Shown: piece after piece, positions 24,670 to 32,444 of the stretch | Position numbering within the stretch: the stretch's first letter is position 1 | Layout of the letters: each line of letters begins with the position of its first letter | DNA from: Sphingomonas sp. PP-F2F-G114-C0414 | GTDB taxonomy: Bacteria > Pseudomonadota > Alphaproteobacteria > Sphingomonadales > Sphingomonadaceae | Length of the DNA stretch: 64,000 nucleotides | Reading direction: 5' to 3' | Assembly (NCBI RefSeq): GCF_003688595.1 | Contig: NZ_RCWT01000015.1 | Span: 104,421-168,420, forward strand | Translations under genes and position numbers: made by a program | The notes under the pieces: generated by a model | Database searches by the model: none | What the model was told of the DNA's origin: nothing | The model's input: only the letters and a program-made list of their open reading frames with translations

Positions 24670-25091
24670 CGGACCTGCCGCGCCACGCCGACGACGACGC
24701 CCCAGATCTCGACGTTCTCGTCGACGAGGGTGTGCGGGTAGCCTTCGGCCTCGGGCACCAGCCAGTGGCGGCCGTCCATATGCCGCAGGCGCTTCAACGT
24801 CCGGTCGCCGTGGACCAACGCAACGACGATCGCGCCGGGGCGGGGCGCCTTCGATCGGTCGACGACGATCAGGTCGCCGTCGTTGATGCCGGCTCCCAGC
24901 ATCGAATGGCCGTCGACGCGCATGATGTAGCTCGCGGCCGGGTGCTGGACGAGCCAGGCGCCGAGGTCGATCGGTTCCTCCATGTCGTCCTGCGCGGGCG
25001 ACGGAAAGCCGGCGGGGGTCCGCGACAGGAGGAGAGGGACCTCGAGCGGTATCAGATCGAATGGGACGTCGTGCAGTTGGAGAAGGGGCAT
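24666..25091 (-). CDS. umuD: UmuD, self-cleaving subunit of DNA polymerase V
   Basis: 141 residues from ATG 25091; an upstream in-frame GTG (25139) lies inside the LexA box and is unlikely. The cleavage site [14 protein letters not shown] (Ala-Gly), the catalytic Ser in [11 protein letters not shown] and Lys in DRTLKRL are in place, followed by LVPEAEGYP. RecA-stimulated cleavage gives UmuD', which activates UmuC. Length equals E. coli UmuD (139). Confidence 0.94.
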   Translation of the reverse strand: MPLLQLHDVPFDLIPLEVPLLLSRTPAGFPSPAQDDMEEPIDLGAWLVQHPAASYIMRVDGHSMLGAGINDGDLIVVDRSKAPRPGAIVVALVHGDRTLKRLRHMDGRHWLVPEAEGYPHTLVDENVEIWGVVVGVARQVR

Positions 25092-25133
25092 GCGGGGTTC
25101 CGTCGACTCAGGAGCGTCACCTAACCCGAAACG

Positions 25134-25148
25134 GAACACAAAGGGAAC
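25134..25148 (-). promoter_or_regulatory. LexA (SOS) box upstream of umuDC
   Basis: GAACACAAAGGGAAC on the plus strand, i.e. GTTC-N7-GTTC read towards umuD, the direct-repeat LexA box of alphaproteobacteria (established knowledge). It is 43-57 bases before the umuD ATG, a normal operator position. It is the only such box I noticed in the prophage region, so SOS control of umuDC is well supported, while control of the late genes by LexA is not. Confidence 0.85.
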
Positions 25149-25591
25149 ATCTGATTTGGAGCAAGCGTGTGGTGGGGCGTCGGCTTGGCCCCAGCGATGT
25201 GTCTGGCGACCCCGAGAAACACGCTTTTCCCCCCACCTCGCCTGCGGTCTTTTTGTGTCTCAAAGGGTGCGATCTCATTGCAGGCAGAAACCGGCCCAGG
25301 TCCTAGGCCGAATAACCCTTTTCGAACCTTTGATGCCGGTGCACTTTGGTGCAGTTCGCCCAACCAGAACGCTTAAGGGCAGCGCCAACGGGTGCTCCAA
25401 TAGTGGAACCTCACGCCATCCCGATCGACGGTGTCTCGATAAGCTCAGATCGTGGCCGACCACGCTCCATCGCAGGCACGGCGCGCTTAACTTTGATTAA
25501 TTTTAAATGATTAGCGTCAGATACCTTGTCTGATCTAGGTTAGGAATGCTGAGCGTCATCGGACGCTGTGGGATACGAGAGAGGGGCCGAG
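25149..25591. other. Intergenic region upstream of umuDC and the small ORF, with a regulator half-site
   Basis: 443 bases. Frames on both strands look like noise. It turns AT-rich from about 25490 (TTTGATTAATTTTAAATGATTAG). At 25527-25543 there is TGTCTGATCTA followed by GGTTAG, sharing its first eleven bases with the palindrome before the Crp-like gene (25804-25820), so both may be bound by one regulator. A GCGTGT...ACACGC pairing near 25155-25230 could be RNA structure but is not convincing. Confidence 0.45.
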
Positions 25592-25729
25592 ATGACGCTC
25601 GACCAACATGACCAATTGACAGCGCTTCTCCTAGAGGCACTGGCAATCGCCGAGAAAGCGGAAGGGGCTGACGTGCTCGCCCTCTACATCGTTCATACGT
25701 TGGATATATTGACATCCAGCCGGCGATAA
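25592..25729 (+). CDS. Small hypothetical protein, 45 residues
   Basis: ATG 25592 with GAGAGGGGCCGAG just ahead; begins MTLDQHDQLTALLLEALAIA and ends TSSRR. It is mostly helical and acidic (LLLEALAIAEKAEGADVLALYIVHTLDIL). No family recognised. It follows the TGTCTGATCTA box at 25527 by about 50 bases and precedes the Crp/Fnr-like gene, so a regulated leader protein is possible. Confidence 0.5.
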   Translation: MTLDQHDQLTALLLEALAIAEKAEGADVLALYIVHTLDILTSSRR

Positions 25730-25807
25730 GCGGTCGTTTGTGCCCTGGCTTGACGCGCATATAGCATCTGGTTCGCCGTACATTTCCGATGCGATGGGCC
25801 ACATGTC

Positions 25808-25824
25808 TGATCTAACATAGATCA
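25808..25824. promoter_or_regulatory. Perfect palindrome TGATCTA-aca-TAGATCA before the Crp/Fnr-like gene
   Basis: TGATCTAACATAGATCA has two 7-base arms and a 3-base centre, 75 bases before the ATG of the regulator (25899). The flanking TGTCTGATCTA is repeated at 25527. TGAT...ATCA half-sites resemble those of Crp/Fnr proteins, but the spacing (nine bases between TGAT and ATCA) is wider than a normal Fnr box. Autoregulation is inferred. Confidence 0.55.
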
Positions 25825-25898
25825 AAGGTGTAGGGTGGTTTCTATGTTAAGCTGCGTTATTGCTGACCTATCGCGGCCCGGGGCAACTGAGAGTGAAA

Positions 25899-26669
25899 AT
25901 GCTCCCGCCGATCAGACGGGAATATATTTTGAACTCCTCTCTCAATAATATTGGATTAACCATAGCCGGACTGTCTGCATACTCGGCGATAACGAACGAA
26001 GATATTGAAGCGCTGATGGCGCTAAGAATTAAAACGCGGATATTTGAAACTGGAAGCTATATATTTCGCGAAGGTATATTAAATTCCGACTATGCATTTT
26101 CGATATCTGGATATTCTTTTCGACAAAAGCAAACTATAGGCGGGTATCGCCAAATACTATCTATGATAATACCCGGTGATATTATAAATCCCGAAAATCG
26201 CTACGTGAGCAGTTTGGACTATAACGTCCAATGCGCCTCGAGGTCTTTGGTCGCGTATGCATCGAGATCTGATTTCGACACACTACTGAATGTGTGCGGA
26301 AGCGTAAGCTTGGCGATGAGCTTAAGCTCGGTTGCGGATTCCCGTCAATTAAGAGAGTGGATTCTTAATATCAGCGGTCGATCTGCACGAACTCGCGTAG
26401 CACATTTTTTAAATGAGTTTGCTTTTAGAACGAAGGCGCGTGGAATCGGCGACGGGATTAGCTTTGAGTTGCCCATGTCGCAGGAGCAAATCGGCGATAG
26501 CGTTGGAATTACACCTGCGCATGTCAATAGAGCACTAAGATCATTTACTGAAGATGGCTTGATAGAACAAAGCATTAGGTCTTATCGAATAATAAACGCT
26601 GATCGTTTCCGATATGTCGGCGAATTCACGGAAGGCTATATTTTCGGTTCAAATCTGAATGTTGAATAA
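25899..26669 (+). CDS. Crp/Fnr-family transcriptional regulator, AT-rich
   Basis: 256 residues from ATG 25899 (GAGAGTG ribosome site); a TTG at 25860 would add 13. An N-terminal cyclic-nucleotide-like barrel (residues about 40-125: FETGSYIFREGILNSDYAFSISGYSFR...IIPGDIINPEN) is followed by a winged helix with FELPMSQEQIGDSVGITPAHVNRALRSFTEDGLIE, the typical Crp_2 recognition region. No Cys cluster for an iron-sulphur centre is seen. Rows 26041-26160 hold only 41 G+C in 120 bases, far below the rest, so the gene is foreign to this genome. It may regulate the prophage or the neighbouring small ORF. Confidence 0.8.
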   Translation: MLPPIRREYILNSSLNNIGLTIAGLSAYSAITNEDIEALMALRIKTRIFETGSYIFREGILNSDYAFSISGYSFRQKQTIGGYRQILSMIIPGDIINPENRYVSSLDYNVQCASRSLVAYASRSDFDTLLNVCGSVSLAMSLSSVADSRQLREWILNISGRSARTRVAHFLNEFAFRTKARGIGDGISFELPMSQEQIGDSVGITPAHVNRALRSFTEDGLIEQSIRSYRIINADRFRYVGEFTEGYIFGSNLNVE

Positions 26670-27083
26670 GAGCAGACAGAGCCAAATGTCTTTTTGTGCG
26701 ACCTAGTTTGGGCAGGCCTGAGTGGCTGTACTTCGGCGCCGATCCGCGATTTGGCGTGCTCAATGCTAAAGACGCCAGCGGGTGTTTGAATAGCAGCCCC
26801 GTGACGGGAACTAATGCCTACTCACTCCGGCGTGTCCCCCGTTAACGGCCCGACCAATCTCTTTACTATATCTGCCGTCCGCTTACGCGGCCCGGCAACG
26901 GGCGTGACGTGAATTGGCAAAACGGCACCGAATTTGCGCATCCTCCCCAGGATGCACGGGACGGCGCAAGCCGGCACGCTCACCCGCGGTCGCTGGATGC
27001 TGAACCCGTTGGGTTCGGGGCTTCGGGGCCTTGGTGAAGCTTCAAACGGCGCACGCCATAGGCGTTCCTTTTATATTTAGATC
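26670..27083. other. Intergenic region between the Crp-like gene and the winged-helix gene
   Basis: 414 bases without a supported gene; the two flanking genes converge here. A small hairpin GCATCCT-CCCC-AGGATGC is at 26938-26955, without a T-run. Base composition is normal again. It may be degraded coding DNA or hold an uncharacterised RNA; nothing more can be said from sequence. Confidence 0.4.
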
Positions 27084-27773
27084 TTACAGGGCCTCTGTGT
27101 GACCGCTCGGCGGATTTGCACTATCAACAAAGGCGCGGACGCGGGCGAGGATGGCGCGCAGCTCGGGGCTCTGGACTTCGGCGATCACGTCGTCGACCGT
27201 CGCAGTGTCCAGCTTCTTCTGCCGCGCAAGCTTCTCGGCGACAGCGCGGACGAACTCGCTCGGCTTACGCAGCATGCGGCGGACGCACTCACGCACCGTT
27301 GGTGGCTGTAGCAGGATGAAGGCGTTCGAGATCTGCTCGCTCTGCTGCTCATCGGGCAGGGCGTCCTCGATCGGTACGCACCGCCGGATCCAGTCGAGGA
27401 AGCCGCATGCCTTCAGGCGCGCGACGGCCTCTACAACGGCGCTACGCGACTTGTGTATCTTGTCAGCGATCCACTGGTAGGTCGGATCGAGCCGGCCGTC
27501 CTTACGGCCGCGCAGGCGCAGCAGGCAGCGCAGGACGTCGAGCCCGATCGAACCGAGGGCACCGTTGCGCTTCCCCGGCAGCTTGGTCTCATGCTCGAAC
27601 GCTTCGGCCGCGCGCATACGCGCATTGTGTTCGGTCTTCGGGAACGTGTTGTGCGTGCGCCACAGGGACACCTCGGAGCCGCCGGCATTGTGGCTGTTGC
27701 GGCGCACGGGCGAATTCGATCGTGCGCGGTCACGCACGCCGGTCGTAACCTCGCTGAAGGAGCGCGCGGTCAT
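27084..27773 (-). CDS. Winged-helix DNA-binding protein, RepA-like (putative replication protein)
   Basis: 229 residues. VSLWRTHNTFPKTEHNARMRAAEAFEHETK and GALGSIGLDVLRCLLRL are followed by a winged helix-turn-helix (YQWIADKIHKSRSAVVEAVARLKACGFLDW, about 98-128). Proteins of this kind are found on sphingomonad plasmids and islands, where they are often named replication protein A; the role is not proven. It starts 19 bases after the integrase stop, so the two are probably co-transcribed. It occupies the place of the P2 replication gene A, to which I see no similarity. Confidence 0.6.
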   Translation of the reverse strand: MTARSFSEVTTGVRDRARSNSPVRRNSHNAGGSEVSLWRTHNTFPKTEHNARMRAAEAFEHETKLPGKRNGALGSIGLDVLRCLLRLRGRKDGRLDPTYQWIADKIHKSRSAVVEAVARLKACGFLDWIRRCVPIEDALPDEQQSEQISNAFILLQPPTVRECVRRMLRKPSEFVRAVAEKLARQKKLDTATVDDVIAEVQSPELRAILARVRAFVDSANPPSGHTEAL

Positions 27774-27792
27774 CGTGCGCCTCCCGAAGCGA

Positions 27793-29058
27793 TCAGCGTC
27801 GAGGGATGTCCAGCAAGCCCTCCGGGGAAGCTAAATCGCGGATCAGCAAATCCGCCCATTCCTGCGCCAGCTCGCGCCGACGCGGCATGTATGCTGCTCG
27901 ATTGTACGCGCCCTCGTTGCTGGAGATTCCCGTCGGAATGTGCGCCAACATCAGATCGATTATCGCCCGGTCGCCGACGCGGTTCTGCTCTCCAGCCAGT
28001 TCGTTCATCACCGTCGAGAACGTCGATCGCCAACCGTGCGGTACGTGCACACCTGCGAAGCCCGCGTCCCGATAGGCCTTGCTCACAGTGCTGTCGCTGA
28101 TTGGTTTGCGCGGGTGCCGGATGCTCCGAAAGATTAGAGAAGCGCTGCCCGAGAAGGCCATCGCCACCTTCACCGTCGCGACGGCCTGGTGCGATAACGG
28201 CACCAGAAACTCGTAGGCAACGTCCTCTTTGCGTTCCAAAACCAACTTCATCTTGGCAGCAGGAATGCGCCACAGAGGGGAGGGGCCGTCCAAGTCCTCG
28301 AACTCGCTGATCTCGGCCAAGCGAAGCACACCCGCGCGAACTGCCGTCAGCGCCAGCAATCGAGAGGCGAGCTTCGTCAGCGGATGGCCGGGTGTGCTTT
28401 CTACCGCAAGCAACACCGCCGTAGCTGCTTCGACCGTCCGAACTGCCGGAAACTTGCCCTTCGGCACTCGCGCAAGAGCTTTGCCCGCAACCAGCGCTGG
28501 ATCGGCCGTAGCTATGCCAACCCCGATCGCTCTTGCAAAAATCTCTGATATCCGTTGCCGGACGCGATGCGCCGTCTCGATCGCGCCGCGTTGTTCGATC
28601 GGACGCAGTACCTCTATCACCAAGGGCGTAGTGATCGAGTCGATCGGAAGCTTGCCGATCTTCGGGAATACGTCCTTCTGAAGCGTGCTGAGGACAAGCG
28701 CCGCGTGTCGCGTCGACCAGGTCGGCTTCTGGCTTGCATGCCACTCGAGAGCGATCACCTCGAACGAGTTGCCCGCGCGCGCGATCTGCGCTGCTGCTTT
28801 CTGCCGTTTGTCGACCGCCGGATCTGACCCACGGCGAAGTTCGCGCGGCGCGGCCTCCCGTAGATCCCTGGCCTCCTGCAGGGAAACGTCGGGGTAAGCC
28901 CCGAACACAATCCGCTTCTCCTTGCCCCCAACTCGGTATTTCCACCGCCAGCTTTTGTATCCGCTCGGCAACACGAATAGGTAGAGCCCGTGAGCATCGC
29001 CCAGCTTGTACGGTTTCTCGGCAGCCTTCGCTTGCCGACACGCCCGATCCGTCAACAT
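27793..29058 (-). CDS. int: Tyrosine-type site-specific integrase (P4-like)
   Basis: 421 residues from ATG 29058 (MLTDRACRQAKAAEKPYKLGD); an upstream in-frame ATG at 29148 adds 30 residues with no domain character. An N-terminal arm-binding domain (GLYLFVLPSGYKSWRWKYRVGGKEKRIVFGAYPDVSLQEAR) is followed by a core-binding domain and the catalytic domain: Arg in LTAVRAGVLRLAEI, HGWRST, and Tyr in AYNRAAYMPRRR. It faces away from the tRNA-Ser 3' end, 160 bases off, the standard layout for tRNA-targeted integration. All catalytic residues appear intact. Confidence 0.95.
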   Translation of the reverse strand: MLTDRACRQAKAAEKPYKLGDAHGLYLFVLPSGYKSWRWKYRVGGKEKRIVFGAYPDVSLQEARDLREAAPRELRRGSDPAVDKRQKAAAQIARAGNSFEVIALEWHASQKPTWSTRHAALVLSTLQKDVFPKIGKLPIDSITTPLVIEVLRPIEQRGAIETAHRVRQRISEIFARAIGVGIATADPALVAGKALARVPKGKFPAVRTVEAATAVLLAVESTPGHPLTKLASRLLALTAVRAGVLRLAEISEFEDLDGPSPLWRIPAAKMKLVLERKEDVAYEFLVPLSHQAVATVKVAMAFSGSASLIFRSIRHPRKPISDSTVSKAYRDAGFAGVHVPHGWRSTFSTVMNELAGEQNRVGDRAIIDLMLAHIPTGISSNEGAYNRAAYMPRRRELAQEWADLLIRDLASPEGLLDIPRR

Positions 29059-29217
29059 TCGGTGCCCCCACGTGCCCGAGCCGGTGCCCCGAAAGTGCCC
29101 CCTGATTGCTTGCGCTGCATCGATGTCCAATGACGCCCGGTGAGACAAACCGCAACCGGGTAGCCAAGGTAAAACCGGGGCTTACGAGACCTTTTGAGAC
29201 GATCTGGAAATCACGCT

Positions 29218-29307
29218 TGGCGGACGGGGTGGGATTCGAACCCACGGTAGAGTTACCCCTACGACGGTTTTCAAGACCGTTGCCTTAAACCACTCGGCCA
29301 CCCGTCC
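29218..29307 (-). tRNA. tRNA-Ser (anticodon UGA), prophage integration target
   Basis: On the minus strand the sequence starts GGACGGGTGGCCGAGTGG and ends GGTTCGAATCCCACCCCGTCC GCCA, with CCA encoded. The anticodon loop CTTGAAA gives UGA, and the long variable arm (GTAGGGGTAACTCTAC) marks a class II serine tRNA. Acceptor stem GGACGGG pairs with CCCGTCC. The prophage integrase lies directly beyond its 3' end, so the 3' part of the gene should be the attachment core; the second copy of that core is outside the window. Confidence 0.96.
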
Positions 29308-29424
29308 GGGATACGCGTGTATCGGCGGGCGTCTAAGCGGTAGGGGGCGGGATCGCAACCGTTTCGAGCCGCGGGTCGGCGCGAGACCGGTTGCGTTTCG
29401 GCAACGCGGGCTACAGGAAGCGAA

Positions 29425-29688
29425 ATGGATCTCGACGCGGTACTACGACATTTCTTCGGCACGGCCGATATCGATGCGCTCGATCAGAGCGCGATCGACG
29501 ACGGACGGGAGAAGGTCGCCATCGCGTTCGGCACCGAGCGTGAACCCGGTCGGCGCTTCGCCTTGTGGGCGGTGTTGCGCTCGACCGGCGACGCGCCGGA
29601 CCCGCGCGATGCATTCGAGGATCTACGCGAGCGGCGGGCGGCTGCGATGTACGCGTCTGCGATCGCCGCCGTGGACCGATCCGACTAG
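29425..29688 (+). CDS. Conserved small hypothetical protein
   Basis: 87 residues with an AGGAAG ribosome site. Begins MDLDAVLRHFFGTADIDALD and contains IAFGTEREPGRRFALWAVL. Codon use is that of a normal GC-rich gene. No domain recognised and no membrane segment. It is the first chromosomal gene beyond the tRNA and converges on the 51-codon gene at 29696. Confidence 0.65.
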   Translation: MDLDAVLRHFFGTADIDALDQSAIDDGREKVAIAFGTEREPGRRFALWAVLRSTGDAPDPRDAFEDLRERRAAAMYASAIAAVDRSD

Positions 29689-29695
29689 AACAGAA

Positions 29696-29851
29696 TCAGG
29701 CGGCGCGCCGATCCTGCAGTGCGCGATCGATCCGGCAGATGAGTTCGGCGATCGGCGGCATCTCGACGGGACGACTCCGATGACCTTGCTCACCGAGAGT
29801 GCCGCGCATGCGCTTGCCGACCAGCGTGAAGACGTCCTGTGTGCTTGCCAT
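29696..29851 (-). CDS. Small hypothetical protein, 51 residues
   Basis: ATG 29851 with AGGACGAG ahead; begins MASTQDVFTLVGKRMRGTL and ends IDRALQDRRAA. A basic helix and an MPPIAELICRIDRAL helix are visible. A longer frame from 29890 exists, but the ribosome site fits 29851. Function unknown. Confidence 0.5.
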   Translation of the reverse strand: MASTQDVFTLVGKRMRGTLGEQGHRSRPVEMPPIAELICRIDRALQDRRAA

Positions 29852-30026
29852 CGATCTCGTCCTATCCGATGGTGCAAGTATGCCGGCCAAGCGTTAACCG
29901 ATGGTTGGCATGCGTTTTACCTCTGCGTAACTGTTTGAACGGCGGCGGACGGCGACTCGCAACGCTCGCGCGCGTCCGACGTTGTCTGTTCGTGACCGGT
30001 GCGCTCCCGCAGCCGGATGTTCCGGG

Positions 30027-31121
30027 ATGTATCCACTGACGCAATATCCATCAGGCTGGTCCGTCCTCGAAGCCGTCCGCCACCTCGCGGCATCGTGGGA
30101 CCAGGAGAACACGCACGAAGATTTTCCCGCCGAGCGGCTCCATGCGCTGTTCGAGGCGGGAGCGCTGGCAGCTTTTAAAGCTGTGACAGCGGGGGGGGCG
30201 ACCGATGCGTTGCTCGATGTGCTGCGTGCGATCGGGGGGGCGGATCTGAGTCTCGGACGGGTGTATGAGGGGCATGTCAACGCGGTCCAGTTGATCGCGA
30301 CCTACGGCGACGCGGAGCAACGCGCGACGCTGGACCGCGATCTTGTGGCGGGACGGACGTTTGGCGTCTGGAACACCGAGCCAGCCCCTGGTCTCGCGAT
30401 CCGCAAGGTTGGCGACGATCGGTGGACTCTCGATGGCGCGAAGAGCTTCGCGACCGGCGCGGGGCATCTCGACCGCATTCTCGTCACCGCGCGCGACGAA
30501 ACCGGCGGCAAGCAACTGGTCCTCGTGCCGATCGCCGGCCAAACCGACCGCGCGGATAACGCCGGATGGCAGGTTCGCGGGATGCGCGGGACGTGCAGCG
30601 GGGCGTTCGACTTTTCCGATATGACGATCGGTCGCGAGGGCGTGATCGGTGCGGCGAATGATTACGAGCGTGAGCCGCGGTTCAGTGCCGGCGCGTGGCG
30701 GTTCACCGCGGTGCAGCTCGGTGCCGTCGAAGCGCTAGTGCGGCATCTGCGCGATCACCTCGTCGCGACCGGCAAGGCCACCGATCCGATCCAGCGCGCG
30801 CGGTTCGCCACCTGTCTCACCGAGACGCGCAGCGCAGGGCTCTGGGTTCGGCGCGCCGCGCATCTGGCAGAAACGCAGGCGGCGGAAGCGATCCCGTTCG
30901 TGCTCATGACCCGCGGCATCGTCGAGGAGGCGGGGTTGCGGACAATGGAGGCGGCTGCCCGATCGGTCGGCACCGCGTCGTTCTTCGCCGAAAGCCGGAT
31001 CGACCGGATCACGCGCGATCTGGGGCTGTACCTGCGTCAGCCGGTACCCGATCAGGCGCGCGACCGGGCGGCGGCGGCGTGGCTCGAGGAGGATTGCTGG
31101 GGCGACGATCGGTGGTGGTAG
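30027..31121 (+). CDS. Acyl-CoA dehydrogenase-like protein
   Basis: 364 residues from ATG 30027 (MYPLTQYPSGWSVLEAVRHL); a further ATG at 29982 adds unlikely sequence. The acyl-CoA dehydrogenase fold is indicated by AIGGADLSLGRVYEGHVNAVQLIATYG, VWNTEPAPGLAIR, DDRWTLDGAKSFATGAGHLDRILVTAR and MRGTCSGAFDFSDM. The catalytic Glu is not evident. It starts a run of four genes (with the deacetylase, methyltransferase and opposing glycosyltransferase) and overlaps the next by a few bases. A role in modifying the acyl part of a glycolipid or lipo-oligosaccharide is inferred from the neighbours. Confidence 0.85.
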   Translation: MYPLTQYPSGWSVLEAVRHLAASWDQENTHEDFPAERLHALFEAGALAAFKAVTAGGATDALLDVLRAIGGADLSLGRVYEGHVNAVQLIATYGDAEQRATLDRDLVAGRTFGVWNTEPAPGLAIRKVGDDRWTLDGAKSFATGAGHLDRILVTARDETGGKQLVLVPIAGQTDRADNAGWQVRGMRGTCSGAFDFSDMTIGREGVIGAANDYEREPRFSAGAWRFTAVQLGAVEALVRHLRDHLVATGKATDPIQRARFATCLTETRSAGLWVRRAAHLAETQAAEAIPFVLMTRGIVEEAGLRTMEAAARSVGTASFFAESRIDRITRDLGLYLRQPVPDQARDRAAAAWLEEDCWGDDRWW

Positions 31122-31864
31122 CGCCCGGCGGGGACGCGTGGCGTGCGGTGACGCGGCGGGCCAGGCGGATCTCGGCGAAGGACGCGGCGCGACAGGGGCC
31201 GTGGCTCGTGCTCGCACCGCATCCCGACGACGAGACGCTGGGCTGCGGCGCGCTGATCGCGGCGGTCAGCGCCGCGGGGGGCAGGGTCCATACCGCGTTC
31301 CTGACCGATGGCTCGGGATCGCACCCCGATGCACCCGGCTGGAGCGCGCAGCGGATCGCCGGGTTGCGCCGCCGCGAAGCGCAGGCCGCGGTACGCATCC
31401 TTGGCGGCGTGGCCGACCTGCTGCATCTCGACTGGCCCGATGCGACGCCGGCCAAACCGGGCGACCCGGTGTTCGCCCGCAGCGTCGACCGGCTCGTGGC
31501 GTGGTGCAGGCGACGCGGCATTCGACAGATCGCGGTGACGTGGTCGGGCGACCCGCACTGCGATCACGAGGCCGCAGCGGCACTGGCGGCGGCGGTCGCA
31601 GCGCGGCTTCGTTGTCGGCTCTACGACTATCTGGTCTGGGGCTGGACGGTCGATGCGCTAAGGCAGCGCCTGCGGGGGATCCGTGCCTTGGCGGTCGACA
31701 GCGAGGCAGGGCGGCCCAAACAACGCCGTGCGATGGCGTGCCACCGGAGCCAGCGCGGCGGCCGGATCGTCGGCGCGCGGGAGAATTTCCGCCTCCCCCG
31801 GGCGATGCTTCGCCTGATCGATCGCCCCAATACCGTGCTGCTGGAGACCCGCCTTGCGTCGTGA
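31115..31864 (+). CDS. PIG-L / LmbE-family deacetylase
   Basis: 249 residues from GTG 31115 (GTG 31112 is equally possible), overlapping the acyl-CoA dehydrogenase stop. The zinc site is complete: VLAPHPDDETLGCGALI (HPDDE) near residue 32 and SGDPHCDHEAAAAL near residue 150. The family removes N-acetyl groups from GlcNAc-containing lipids or sugars (GlcNAc-PI, mycothiol and bacillithiol precursors, teicoplanin). Its exact substrate here is unknown. Confidence 0.9.
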   Translation: MVAPGGDAWRAVTRRARRISAKDAARQGPWLVLAPHPDDETLGCGALIAAVSAAGGRVHTAFLTDGSGSHPDAPGWSAQRIAGLRRREAQAAVRILGGVADLLHLDWPDATPAKPGDPVFARSVDRLVAWCRRRGIRQIAVTWSGDPHCDHEAAAALAAAVAARLRCRLYDYLVWGWTVDALRQRLRGIRALAVDSEAGRPKQRRAMACHRSQRGGRIVGARENFRLPRAMLRLIDRPNTVLLETRLAS

Positions 31865-32444
31865 ACACTCGATCGAACCCGCCTATTTCGAGGCGCTCTA
31901 CAAGGATCGGGGCGATCCCTGGCATTTCGAGACCAGCGCCTACGAAGCCGCGAAATATGACGCGACGCTCGCCGCGTTGCCCGGCGATCGGTTCGGCAGC
32001 GCACTGGAAGTCGGGTGCGCGAACGGCGTCCTGACGACGCGCCTGGCGCAGCGCTGCGACTCTCTCCTGGCGGTCGACGTGTCCGACACCGCCCTCACCG
32101 CCGCGCGCGCACGGTGTGGGGAGCAGTCGAACGTCCGCGTCGAACGTCGCCGCCTGCCCGCCGAAGCCCCCGACGGGGCCTTCGATCTCGTGCTGCTCTC
32201 GGAGGTCGTCTATTACTGGGACAGCGCCGATATCAGCCGGCTAGCGGACTATTTGCGGACTGCGGTCTTACCCGGCGGGCACATTCTGCTGGTGCACTGG
32301 ATCGGCGAAACCGATTACCCCAAAAGCGGGGACGACGCCGTCGCCGAACTCAAGGTCGCGCTCGGCGAAGCGGTCACCGTCGTCCGCAGCGATCGGTACG
32401 ACGCGTATCGGCTCGACCTTTGGCGGTTTGGCGCGGCGGGCTAG
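31854..32444 (+). CDS. Class I SAM-dependent methyltransferase, NodS-like
   Basis: 196 residues from TTG 31854, overlapping the deacetylase end by 11 bases. AYFEALYKDRGDPWHFETSAYEAAKYDATLAALP is the NodS-type N terminus, followed by the SAM motif ALEVGCANGVLTTRLA, the acidic strand LAVDVS and DLVLLSEVVYYW. NodS N-methylates the deacetylated amino sugar of rhizobial Nod factors; a similar N-methylation of a deacetylated sugar fits the PIG-L neighbour. The last 177 bases are antisense to the end of the glycosyltransferase gene. Confidence 0.88.
   Translation: MRREHSIEPAYFEALYKDRGDPWHFETSAYEAAKYDATLAALPGDRFGSALEVGCANGVLTTRLAQRCDSLLAVDVSDTALTAARARCGEQSNVRVERRRLPAEAPDGAFDLVLLSEVVYYWDSADISRLADYLRTAVLPGGHILLVHWIGETDYPKSGDDAVAELKVALGEAVTVVRSDRYDAYRLDLWRFGAAG

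Noticed and set aside
25134..25139. GTG start at 25139 for umuD
   Set aside because: It lies inside the LexA operator; ATG 25091 gives the normal UmuD length and leaves room for the promoter.
25121..25500. Several 60-170-codon frames upstream of umuD
   Set aside because: They overlap the LexA box and promoter region and show no recognisable protein features.
28755..29217. Searching for the second attachment core within the window
   Set aside because: No second copy of the tRNA-Ser 3' end was found; the other prophage end must be off the left edge.
27770..29245. 491-codon frame overlapping the integrase on the same strand
   Set aside because: Ser/Arg/Gly-rich without domains, while the other frame has a complete integrase.
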